DNA of 8,051 bases, from the NCBI GenBank assembly GCA_016840305.1, contig JAEOSP010000028.1, positions 1 to 8,051 on the forward strand, written 5' to 3'. This DNA comes from Candidatus Hodarchaeota archaeon. Lineage in GTDB: Archaea; Asgardarchaeota; Heimdallarchaeia; Hodarchaeales; Hodarchaeaceae. Position 1 is the first letter of the stretch, and the number at the start of each line of letters is the position of its first letter. A model generated the notes under the pieces. It had not been told where the DNA came from. It ran no database searches and saw nothing but the letters and a program-made list of their open reading frames with translations. The position numbers and the translations under genes are program-made. Shown here one piece after another: positions 1 through 6,250 of the stretch.

Positions 1-501
1 AAACAGCGAGCTATTATTGCAATGGCTATGGCCTGCGATCCTAAGCTACTGATTGCTGACGAACCGGTTACCGCTTTAGATGTAATAGTAGAGAAAAAGA
101 TTTTGAAACTTCTAAATGAACTACAGAAACAATATAAGCTTGGAATTATATTCATTACTCATGATTTGAGTGTAATCGCTGAATCATGTGATAATGTTGC
201 AATAATGTACGCTGGAAATCTAGTGGAAGTTGGTGATGCTACTACGATCTTTCATAAAGGTGCTCATCCATATACAAAAATGTTGATCAGAGCATTTCCG
301 AGTATTATTGGAGAAAGCAAGCGTATAAAGCCAATATCAGGTCTTCCCCCAGATTTAGCTAACCCACCATCAGGGTGTCGATTTCACCCTCGCTGTCCGC
401 TAGCTACAAAAGAATGCAAAGATCAAATTCCTAAATTTTCACCTTTTTCTAATTCAAACCATCTTGTTGCATGTTTTCATGCAGGAGAGTTAATCGTATG
501 A
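1..501 (+). CDS. dppD: Peptide ABC transporter ATP-binding protein, DppD/OppD type (5'-truncated)
   Basis: This is the C-terminal 166 residues of one of the two ATPases that power oligo/dipeptide import on the cytoplasmic face of the membrane. The frame is open from base 1 and begins inside the ABC signature region (KQRAIIAMA), so the ATG at base 22 is internal and the true start lies outside the window. Numbered from that ATG, the sequence shows Walker B (LLIADEP, 9-15), the D-loop (ALD, 18-20) and the H-loop (ITHD, 45-48). It ends with the oligopeptide-transporter C-terminal extension (HPYTKML, then GLPPDL). Four cysteines (119, 125, 132, 151; C-x5-C-x6-C-x18-C) match the pattern that holds a [4Fe-4S] cluster in some DppD/DppF proteins. 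The stop overlaps the next start as ATGA, which indicates translational coupling to dppF. Substrate specificity (dipeptide, oligopeptide or other) cannot be fixed from the ATPase alone. Confidence 0.93.
   Translation, partial: KQRAIIAMAMACDPKLLIADEPVTALDVIVEKKILKLLNELQKQYKLGIIFITHDLSVIAESCDNVAIMYAGNLVEVGDATTIFHKGAHPYTKMLIRAFPSIIGESKRIKPISGLPPDLANPPSGCRFHPRCPLATKECKDQIPKFSPFSNSNHLVACFHAGELIV
483..487 (+). promoter_or_regulatory. Ribosome-binding site of dppF
   Basis: AGGAG lies 10 nt before the ATG at 498 and inside the end of dppD. It supports 498, not the upstream in-frame ATG at 471, as the dppF start. The 498 ATG also overlaps the dppD stop as ATGA. Confidence 0.6.
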
Positions 502-1481
502 GTTCAGAATCTGAAAATTTATTTACAATAGAAAACTTAGTAAAATTATTTCCTACACGAACAGGGATACTAGGTGGACTTGTAAAGCAGGAATTTGTTC
601 ATGCAGTGGATAAAATATCTTTCAAAATTGAGAAGGGAGAAGTGGTATGTATGGTGGGAGAAAGCGGATCAGGGAAAACAACTGCAGCAAGATTAATACT
701 TAGGCTTGAAAATCCAACTGCAGGAAAAATTATCTATAAAGGAATGGATATTGCGAAAGAAAAGGAAAGAAAAATCAAAAAATTGCGAAAACACATGCAA
801 ATGATCTTTCAAAATCCTTACGACTCCTTAGATCCTAGAATGACTGTATATGACATCATTAGCGAACCACTTCATGTTACCAAACATGTGGCTCGCTCAG
901 AAATCCCAAAGAAGGTTGCTCAAGCATTAGAAGACGTGGGTCTGATTCCAGCTTCAGAGTTTAGTATTCGTTTCCCTCATGAATTATCTGGAGGACAAAG
1001 ACAACGTGTATCTATTGCCCGCTCTTTGGTCTTAGATCCTGAATTCATTGTTGCTGATGAGCCAGCTAGTATGTTAGATGCCAATACTAGGATAGAAATA
1101 CTTAATTTACTCCAAGATCTGCAAGCTACCTATAACATGGGAATTTTATTTATTACTCATGATTTAGCTCAAGCAAGATACTTGGGTCAACGACTAATTA
1201 TTCTTTATCTAGGAAAAATTGTTGAAATGGGTGAAATCAATATGATAATTCAGACACCTCATCACCCATATTCAAAAGCTCTGATATCAAATATCCCTGT
1301 ACCTGATCCTGATGCAAAAAGGGAGAGAATAGAAATTGAAGGAGAAATTCCTACAGCTATTCATCTCCCTCCAGGATGCAGATTTGCACCTCGTTGTCCT
1401 TTCAAAATGCAAAAATGTGTAGAAGAAGAACCAGATCTAATGATGAGAAATGGACGGTATTCAGCATGTTGGTTAGATTAA
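498..1481 (+). CDS. dppF: Peptide ABC transporter ATP-binding protein, DppF/OppF type
   Basis: This is the second ATPase of the peptide importer, expected to pair with the DppD protein encoded just upstream. The start at 498 gives 327 residues, normal for the family. All nucleotide-binding elements are visible: Walker A (GESGSGKTT, 54-62), Q-loop glutamine 105 (QNPYDSLDPR), signature LSGGQ (163-167), Walker B (FIVADE, 183-188), D-loop (MLD) and H-loop histidine 221 (ITHD). The C-terminal extension (HHPYSKAL, then PPGCRFAPRCP) carries cysteines 294, 300, 307 and 324 (C-x5-C-x6-C-x16-C), the same layout as in the DppD neighbour and consistent with a [4Fe-4S] site. The residues after Walker B (EPASMLDANTR) differ slightly from the commoner EPVSALDVS form but keep the catalytic Glu. 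The last 16 bases overlap the next gene in another frame. The ABC assignment is secure; the peptide substrate class is inferred from the family. Confidence 0.95.
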   Translation: MSSESENLFTIENLVKLFPTRTGILGGLVKQEFVHAVDKISFKIEKGEVVCMVGESGSGKTTAARLILRLENPTAGKIIYKGMDIAKEKERKIKKLRKHMQMIFQNPYDSLDPRMTVYDIISEPLHVTKHVARSEIPKKVAQALEDVGLIPASEFSIRFPHELSGGQRQRVSIARSLVLDPEFIVADEPASMLDANTRIEILNLLQDLQATYNMGILFITHDLAQARYLGQRLIILYLGKIVEMGEINMIIQTPHHPYSKALISNIPVPDPDAKRERIEIEGEIPTAIHLPPGCRFAPRCPFKMQKCVEEEPDLMMRNGRYSACWLD

Positions 1482-2542
1482 GAAATCGAAAAAAAAGGAA
1501 AATTCTCTTTTTACTGTGTATAGTTTCGGGCATGACCCTTAGTATTCATACTGGCATTGGAGTGACTACCGATCATGCAGTATTTCAGGCAGATGCTGAT
1601 TTTTTCTTGGAAATTTCAACTCCCACAAGTATGGAGTATTGGGAGACAATAAATCTAACTATTACAATAGATGACCTTTCAGGTTCAACCCAGAATAATA
1701 TTTCTATCAAATTAATATTGGAAAGCGGACTTTTTCTGGCTGAGGGTGAAAGTGATACTCATGATATTGGGAATCTTGGTCCTTTTGAAGAAAAGCATAC
1801 AAATTTTTCAGTAACAGCTTCTAAAGAATTCTTAACGAATCCAATTGTACTTTATAAAACATTCTTGCTCAAAGATGGTAATGAACAGGTTGTCAGGACA
1901 AAAATTGAAGGAGAGGTTTATCTATTAGGGTATGGAATAGGTTCATTATCAATAAAATATCCAATTCTAGCGGTCACTAGTGTTCCTCTTGAACTTGTAG
2001 GTTTTGTAGTACCTAGATTGTCTTTGACTCATAACGAGATACAAACTCTGACATACAACATATCTAATAAAGGTTTTTCGGCTCTGAAAAATCTAACATT
2101 TGAGGTAGAGGTGGATAAAGGAGTAGTAGAGATTGTTTCAACGACTTTACGAGGAGAGATTGATGGAAATTTAATAGAAAATATATCTTTTCCTTCTAGT
2201 TCATTCCCTTCGCTTGATACGCTCCCTGGAGACAGTTTTATCTTGTTTGAGATCAAAATCCGTTGTGTGTCATTAATCGCGACAGATGATTCACGCGTCT
2301 ACCTTTATTTCAGTTCAGGTTTTTTTAGCACAAGAGAGTATAGTGTGCAGATTCAAACCTATGATATTTATAATCAATATCAATACGATAATTCGCTTGT
2401 ATTCATTGTATGGCCCATATACATCCTTTTTTTCGCAGCCTTGGCCTTAGGAATATCCTTTTATTCTTGGAAAAAGCATATAAGGCGTGTGAAAAAAGCA
2501 CGGGAACTTATTGAGAGATATGGTGCAAGTATTGTTGAATAA
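1466..2542 (+). CDS. Membrane-anchored extracellular protein of unknown function in the peptide transporter operon
   Basis: I do not recognise a named family. With the ATG at 1466 the product is 358 residues. An earlier in-frame ATG at 1376 would lie deep inside dppF and put a non-signal-like stretch before the signal sequence, so 1466 is preferred, although its ribosome-binding site is weak. The N-terminus has a basic cluster (RLRNRKKRK) followed by a hydrophobic segment at about 13-32, a signal peptide or signal anchor. The body (about 42-300) is rich in alternating hydrophobic residues and looks like two beta-sandwich domains of the adhesion or CARDB/DUF11 sort (about 42-155 and 180-300). 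Six N-x-S/T sequons (N63, 78, 113, 198, 209, 239) all lie in this outer part. A membrane helix at about 311-334 is followed by a basic 23-residue cytoplasmic tail. The 16-nt overlap with dppF implies co-translation, so an accessory role at the transporter or cell surface is plausible but unproven. Confidence 0.8.
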   Translation: MLVRLRNRKKRKILFLLCIVSGMTLSIHTGIGVTTDHAVFQADADFFLEISTPTSMEYWETINLTITIDDLSGSTQNNISIKLILESGLFLAEGESDTHDIGNLGPFEEKHTNFSVTASKEFLTNPIVLYKTFLLKDGNEQVVRTKIEGEVYLLGYGIGSLSIKYPILAVTSVPLELVGFVVPRLSLTHNEIQTLTYNISNKGFSALKNLTFEVEVDKGVVEIVSTTLRGEIDGNLIENISFPSSSFPSLDTLPGDSFILFEIKIRCVSLIATDDSRVYLYFSSGFFSTREYSVQIQTYDIYNQYQYDNSLVFIVWPIYILFFAALALGISFYSWKKHIRRVKKARELIERYGASIVE

Positions 2543-2690
2543 AAAACTGTAGAGGTATATTATCAGACAAGATAACATTTATTGACAATATTCACCGTAA
2601 TTTATCTCTGAAAAGTTTCTATTTAAAGGCCCCTACCTTAAAAGATATCTGGTGCGATTAAAAACAACTGCATTGTTAGAAAGGTTATTA

Positions 2691-2708
2691 AGTTATTTTT
2701 TCATAACT
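2691..2708 (+). terminator. Short hairpin with T-run in the gap after the ABC operon
   Basis: AGTTAT (2691-2696) and ATAACT (2703-2708) form a perfect 6-bp inverted repeat around a T-rich loop. It is the only T-run of note between the operon end at 2542 and the next gene, so it may mark the operon's 3' end. It could equally be a protein-binding site or chance in AT-rich DNA. Confidence 0.2.
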
Positions 2709-2749
2709 GATAAAGCAGCTAAGAGATGTGAAGATAATCTAATTTCACA

Positions 2750-2758
2750 TTTTAAAGG
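2750..2758 (+). promoter_or_regulatory. TATA-like promoter element of the binding-protein gene
   Basis: TTTTAAAGG lies about 51 nt before the ATG at 2805. A start site some 25 nt downstream would give a leader of about 25 nt ending in the ribosome-binding site GGTGA (2796-2800). A second similar box, TATTTAAAGG at 2620-2629, could be an alternative upstream promoter. The rest of the 262-nt gap from 2543 shows no open frame or RNA gene that I can support. A separate promoter fits the high expression usually needed for binding proteins. Confidence 0.4.
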
Positions 2759-2804
2759 TTATTTTTGTAAATCCCTTTATTAGCGCAAACCAATTGGTGA
2801 AAAA

Positions 2805-4700
2805 ATGAATAAGAATTATAAGATTTTCCTAACTGGATTAACTTTTGTATTACTATGTGTTACCAGTCTCTCTTCTCCAGCGTTTGCAGCAGTTTCTGCA
2901 CAACCTCAAAAAGAAGAGCTTTCATTTGATCTTTTAGTACTAGATTGGGATACAATATCTGTTGATGCAGGTTTAGGAATAAAAGATGCTTTAGCAGAGA
3001 TAGGGGTAGAAGTGAATGTTATTCAACTGAATGATGAAGTTTTTTATCCTCAAATCTACGAAGGAGGACGTCTTGATGGTCCAGCTGGTGCTGTGGTAAA
3101 CGATTATCGTGATTATGAAATGTACGAGATGGCTGGTGGATATAGTCCTATTCCCAACCATGTTTACTTCCGAGGACACTCTAGTCAAGATTATCCGTGG
3201 GGTGACAATCTAGCCTTCATGTTCAACGACACTTTGGACGATGCTTTGGAAATCAGTCAGAATGCTTCAAATCCAATAGAGCTGAAAGCAGCTTTATTCG
3301 ATGTACAAGCCTTGTATGCGGATTTATTACCTTATATTCCCCTATTCTTGACAAATGATGCCCACTTCGTTTCAACAGAATGGGATGGATTTGCAGCGAT
3401 GCCTGGTGGGATTTTCACTGGGTTCAATCCATGGACAATCATGAACATGACGGGTGATACCAAATTCGTTATGGCATATCCCAGTGATGTAAATCACTTG
3501 AATCCGTTCCTTTACACAGATGCACGATCAGGCTTTGCAGCAAACCTGCATTATGATACGCTCATTGCTTACAATGAATCATTACAAAAAGTTCCTTGGC
3601 TTGCAGAGAGTTGGAGTCAGTCTGCTGACGGTCTAAAAGTTAATTTCACACTGAGAACAGGTGTTACTTGGCACGATGGTGAACTTCTCCAACCTGATGA
3701 TGTGAAATTCACTCTTGATTTCGTAGTTGCCAATGGAACAGGTACTCCAGCGTTTTCTAGTGTTGAAAAAATTGATACAGTAGCAATCGATGGTCAAACA
3801 ATTATGATAACCTTAACAGAACCATACTCATGGGCTGTTGATGATATCGGTCAAGTCAACATAGTACCTCAACACATTTGGACTGGTGCGAACATTACTG
3901 GCGAACGATGGGATAATCCATCTGATTATGATGCTCATATTGGTTCAGGGCCATTTAAATATATTGATGGAGCAAGAGGAGATTCTGGATTCCACATTTT
4001 TGATAAATACGATAATTATTGGTACACAGGTGGAGCTTCAATGCCTCAATTTTCCACTGTAACTCCTTACCCTTCAAGTGTTTATCCAAAGATAGAAAAC
4101 TTCACTATAGAAGTTGATATTAGCGAAATGACTCGAATTTTGGGAATGAATACAGGTATCTATGACTCTGAAAGATATGAAACCATGTCTACAGACTTAA
4201 TAGATGCAGTCGGACCAGGTAAGACTTATGAGAATATACAGTGTGTAAACCTAGCTGTTTCACAATGGGATTACTACTTGCAATTTAATTTTGCAGTGAA
4301 ACCATTAGATGATCCAATTGTACGACAAGCCATTGCTTATGCAATAGATCCAGCTGCTATAGCACAATTTGCTTTTGGTGATTATGCAACAGTTACTGAT
4401 TCCGTCATCCCTTCAGTGTTCTTCGCCGCATTTAACAATCCCAACATTGAACATTATGATCTGGATGTTGTTAAAGCCAGACAAATGCTAGAAGATGCGG
4501 GGTATAAAGACACTGATGATGATGGTGTTCGTGAGGTACCAGGTTACTACAAGTCCACAACAGTACCAGTAGTGACAACCACTACTGAAGAGCCTGAGAC
4601 TACTACAACCACGACGGCTGGAACTCCTGGATTTGAAATAACAGCAATCTTTATTGCAATGTTGATATCAATACCTTTAATAAGGAGAAAACGCAAGTAA
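2805..4700 (+). CDS. Peptide-binding protein of an ABC transporter (SBP family 5), apparently circularly permuted, with C-terminal membrane anchor
   Basis: This surface receptor is expected to capture peptides and deliver them to the ABC importer encoded upstream. The 631 residues open with a signal peptide (hydrophobic 7-24, AFA before a likely cut after A28) and end with a Thr-rich linker (583-606), a PGF motif (608-610), a hydrophobic stretch and RRKRK, a PGF-CTERM-like anchor. The order of the middle is reversed relative to the family. Residues 39-212 match the usual C-terminal part: a beta strand, then KDALAEIGVEVNVIQL, and later LDDALE and LYADLLPYIPLF. Residues 219-580 match the usual N-terminal part: FVMAYPSDVNHLNPF, LAESWSQSADGLKVNFTLR, GVTWHDG, DDVKFTLDF, VRQAIAYAID, ending KARQMLEDAGYKDTDDDGVRE. 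Neither segment is duplicated, and the combined length suits one complete two-lobed receptor. Seven N-x-S/T sequons lie outside the signal and anchor. GGTGA 4 nt before the ATG supports the start. The family is secure; the ligand is unknown. Confidence 0.92.
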   Translation: MNKNYKIFLTGLTFVLLCVTSLSSPAFAAVSAQPQKEELSFDLLVLDWDTISVDAGLGIKDALAEIGVEVNVIQLNDEVFYPQIYEGGRLDGPAGAVVNDYRDYEMYEMAGGYSPIPNHVYFRGHSSQDYPWGDNLAFMFNDTLDDALEISQNASNPIELKAALFDVQALYADLLPYIPLFLTNDAHFVSTEWDGFAAMPGGIFTGFNPWTIMNMTGDTKFVMAYPSDVNHLNPFLYTDARSGFAANLHYDTLIAYNESLQKVPWLAESWSQSADGLKVNFTLRTGVTWHDGELLQPDDVKFTLDFVVANGTGTPAFSSVEKIDTVAIDGQTIMITLTEPYSWAVDDIGQVNIVPQHIWTGANITGERWDNPSDYDAHIGSGPFKYIDGARGDSGFHIFDKYDNYWYTGGASMPQFSTVTPYPSSVYPKIENFTIEVDISEMTRILGMNTGIYDSERYETMSTDLIDAVGPGKTYENIQCVNLAVSQWDYYLQFNFAVKPLDDPIVRQAIAYAIDPAAIAQFAFGDYATVTDSVIPSVFFAAFNNPNIEHYDLDVVKARQMLEDAGYKDTDDDGVREVPGYYKSTTVPVVTTTTEEPETTTTTTAGTPGFEITAIFIAMLISIPLIRRKRK

Positions 4701-4733
4701 AAGCGTTCTCTTCTTATTTTCCCCTTTTTTTTT
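4685..4733 (+). terminator. Terminator of the binding-protein gene
   Basis: GAGAAAACGC (4685-4694) can pair with GCGTTCTC (4703-4710) as a stem with a 2-nt bulge, enclosing the stop codon at 4698-4700. It is followed by a pyrimidine-rich tract with nine consecutive T at 4725-4733. T-tracts alone are enough for termination in many archaea, so the tract is the firmer part of this call. Confidence 0.5.
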
Positions 4734-4759
4734 GATATTTTTACAAATCGTCAGAAATC

Positions 4760-4779
4760 ATTTTTTGGTTAAAAAAAAT
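4760..4779. terminator. Possible bidirectional A/T terminator between convergent genes
   Basis: A T-run, GGTT, then an A-run form a symmetrical A/T element midway between the stop of the binding-protein gene (4700) and the stop of the minus-strand hydrolase (4853). Read on the minus strand, the A-run gives an eight-base T-tract about 75 nt after the hydrolase stop, as expected for its transcript end. Confidence 0.4.
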
Positions 4780-4852
4780 AATTGTGCAAAAATTTCCTAT
4801 CTAGCTCTGCTATTCCTAACAGCAAATATTTTTGATTAATTCTGAAATACCA

Positions 4853-5959
4853 TCATCCTTTTTCAGAAGGAATTGGTACCACAAGAGGGTGCTCATCCTT
4901 AATTCCCATTTCTGCTATCGTATCATTCGGATAGACCGTCATCTTTGTTTGAAGGGATACCATATACCCATCGTGCTCAGTTCGTATATATCCATCGTCT
5001 AAAGGCCTTCCAACAATATCAGTAAATTTAGCAATTGGTTGTCCCTTTGTAACATAATCACCTGGTTTTACAATAAATCTCACTATACCTGATCGTTTGG
5101 CTCGTGGATGATCAAATCTTCTAGTTCGCTCTTTTGGTTTTGGTACTGGAAATTCAGTTATTCGTTCAATAGGTCCATCAAGCATTCCAGCCCATTTTAA
5201 GACATTTCTAGTACCTTTAACTGAACCAGCAATTACCTCAGGCACTAGAAACCGATTTTCCCCAAGCTCTGCAGTAAACGCAGGGATTCGGAGACTGTTA
5301 AAAGTAGATCCTGAAACTGATCGGTGAAGTTTCATCTTTAAGTATTTATTGGCTGGAAATTCGGTACATACCAGCATTCCAAAAGACTCCACCATTTCCT
5401 TTTCTCGTTCTAAGAGATTTTCAGCCTCTTCTTTTTTGGATTCATCCTCGTAAAATAACCGATCCAAGATCGCATACGGAATTGATAGAAGAGAATGATT
5501 GTGGAAATCAATATGAAAATCGGCATATTTTTCAAAATATGAGTAAATTTTATTAGTTATATGCTCATATAGTAGCGGGTATTCTTTATCGCCATTATCA
5601 CTATCTTTCTTCGCAAATTTTCCTTCTGGGAATAATCTATTTGGATCTCTATCGTCATATTCAGCTTTATGATGATATTTACGAAAAGCGGAAGGATTCA
5701 ACGTTGGAATCGCAACAATAGTACCTTTCAATTCTTGAGCTAGTTGTTCAGTAATTAATTCATGAATGACCGCTACTCCAGTAAGTTCAAAACCATGAAC
5801 ATTCGCTGTTAAAAAGAAGGTTGGGCCATCTTCAAGGCCTTGGGCAATCATAACGGGAATTTTTTCGGTGATTCCTGTTGGAAGCTCAATACCATCAATA
5901 AACCCATAGGTTAATTCTCCAGGTTCACTTTTAGCGTTACCTATTTTTAGTTCTTTCAT
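4853..5959 (-). CDS. Zinc-dependent deacylase/carboxypeptidase, M14-like succinylglutamate desuccinylase/aspartoacylase family
   Basis: The 368-residue product should be a cytoplasmic zinc hydrolase, since no signal peptide is visible. The fold's marks appear in order. NVHGFE supplies the first zinc ligands (H55, E58), where the usual form is HG-N/D-E. NPSAFRKYHH and DRDPNRLFP follow, with the conserved N107-R108. DFHNH carries the third zinc ligand (H153), and the TAELGE segment provides the likely catalytic Glu (E231). The C-terminal third (about 285-355: RSGIVRFIVKPGDYVTKGQ) is the small beta-barrel typical of AstE/AspA proteins. Known members cleave N-acyl amino acids or related amides; the substrate here cannot be read from sequence. 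I chose the ATG at 5959, not the in-frame GTG at 5971, because that GTG is part of the ribosome-binding sequence AAGGTGA. The gene is convergent with the binding-protein gene and divergent from the MFS gene, so it is its own transcription unit. Confidence 0.88.
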   Translation of the reverse strand: MKELKIGNAKSEPGELTYGFIDGIELPTGITEKIPVMIAQGLEDGPTFFLTANVHGFELTGVAVIHELITEQLAQELKGTIVAIPTLNPSAFRKYHHKAEYDDRDPNRLFPEGKFAKKDSDNGDKEYPLLYEHITNKIYSYFEKYADFHIDFHNHSLLSIPYAILDRLFYEDESKKEEAENLLEREKEMVESFGMLVCTEFPANKYLKMKLHRSVSGSTFNSLRIPAFTAELGENRFLVPEVIAGSVKGTRNVLKWAGMLDGPIERITEFPVPKPKERTRRFDHPRAKRSGIVRFIVKPGDYVTKGQPIAKFTDIVGRPLDDGYIRTEHDGYMVSLQTKMTVYPNDTIAEMGIKDEHPLVVPIPSEKG

Positions 5960-5967
5960 TGGTAAAT

Positions 5968-5974
5968 TCACCTT
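5968..5974 (-). promoter_or_regulatory. Ribosome-binding site deciding the start of the M14-like gene
   Basis: On the minus strand AAGGTGA lies 8 nt before the ATG at 5959. It contains the in-frame GTG at 5971, which would otherwise give a product four residues longer; no ribosome-binding sequence precedes that GTG. Confidence 0.55.
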
Positions 5975-5998
5975 AATTTTGATACAAATGAGGTTCTG

Positions 5999-6012
5999 TA
6001 AAAATAAATTTT
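5999..6012 (-). promoter_or_regulatory. TATA-like promoter element of the M14-like gene
   Basis: On the minus strand an AAATTTATTTTTA stretch lies about 45 nt before the ATG at 5959. This predicts a transcript starting near 5977 with a leader of roughly 18 nt that just includes the ribosome-binding site. The base composition is AT-rich throughout, so the call is tentative. Confidence 0.35.
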
Positions 6013-6120
6013 AGTCCTTTAACTATCTTTAGATATTACCATTCAAAATTCTCATTATTTTGTACAAGAGGACCTTACATTTCCAGATACTTATGCACGC
6101 ATAGAAATATTTAATCATCG

Positions 6121-6144
6121 ATTGGAATTAGTATAAAATCCAAT
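6121..6144. repeat. Inverted repeat around a TATA-like core in the divergent intergenic region
   Basis: ATTGGA (6121-6126) and TCCAAT (6139-6144) are perfect 6-bp inverted arms 12 nt apart, flanking TATAAAA (6132-6138). It could be a dyad operator over an upstream promoter. The rest of the 291-nt region 5960-6250 shows only the two promoter candidates and two ribosome-binding sites; I see no RNA gene or small frame worth calling. Confidence 0.25.
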
Positions 6145-6200
6145 TAAGTCACAATCATTGATAATTACATCATTTTTGAACTATTTCAGTTTACCAGATC

Positions 6201-6210
6201 AAAATTAAAT
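6201..6210 (+). promoter_or_regulatory. TATA-like promoter element of the MFS gene
   Basis: AAAATTAAAT lies about 46 nt before the GTG start at 6251, the same spacing as the TATA-like boxes of the other two promoters here. A short leader of about 20 nt would contain the GAGGT ribosome-binding site. Confidence 0.35.
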
Positions 6211-6237
6211 GATAATAGCCTAAAGGTATAGAATATT

Positions 6238-6242
6238 GAGGT
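6238..6242 (+). promoter_or_regulatory. Ribosome-binding site supporting the GTG start of the MFS gene
   Basis: GAGGT lies 8 nt before the GTG at 6251. The next in-frame ATG is codon 29, inside the first membrane helix, so the GTG is the only sensible start. Confidence 0.6.
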
Positions 6243-6250
6243 TCTGAACC

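Noticed and set aside
1376..1465. Upstream extension of the unknown membrane protein to the ATG at 1376
   Set aside because: It overlaps the conserved Cys-rich end of dppF and would put a polar stretch before a clear signal sequence; the ATG at 1466 fits better.
2805..3449. Front third of the binding-protein gene as a separate domain, or a relic of a second receptor fused by assembly error
   Set aside because: The frame is continuous, a signal peptide precedes it, no segment is duplicated, and the moved part supplies exactly what the C-terminus lacks.
4560..4619. ACT/ACA-rich tract resembling a microsatellite
   Set aside because: It encodes the Thr-rich linker before the membrane anchor, a normal trait of archaeal surface proteins, and is not a regular tandem repeat.
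5960..5971. GTG at 5971 as start of the M14-like gene
   Set aside because: The GTG is part of the AAGGTGA ribosome-binding sequence for the ATG at 5959 and has no such site of its own.
5989..6247. Direct repeat GAGGTTCTG at about 5990 and 6238
   Set aside because: Only 9 bases are shared; the second copy is explained by the MFS ribosome-binding site, so chance is likely.
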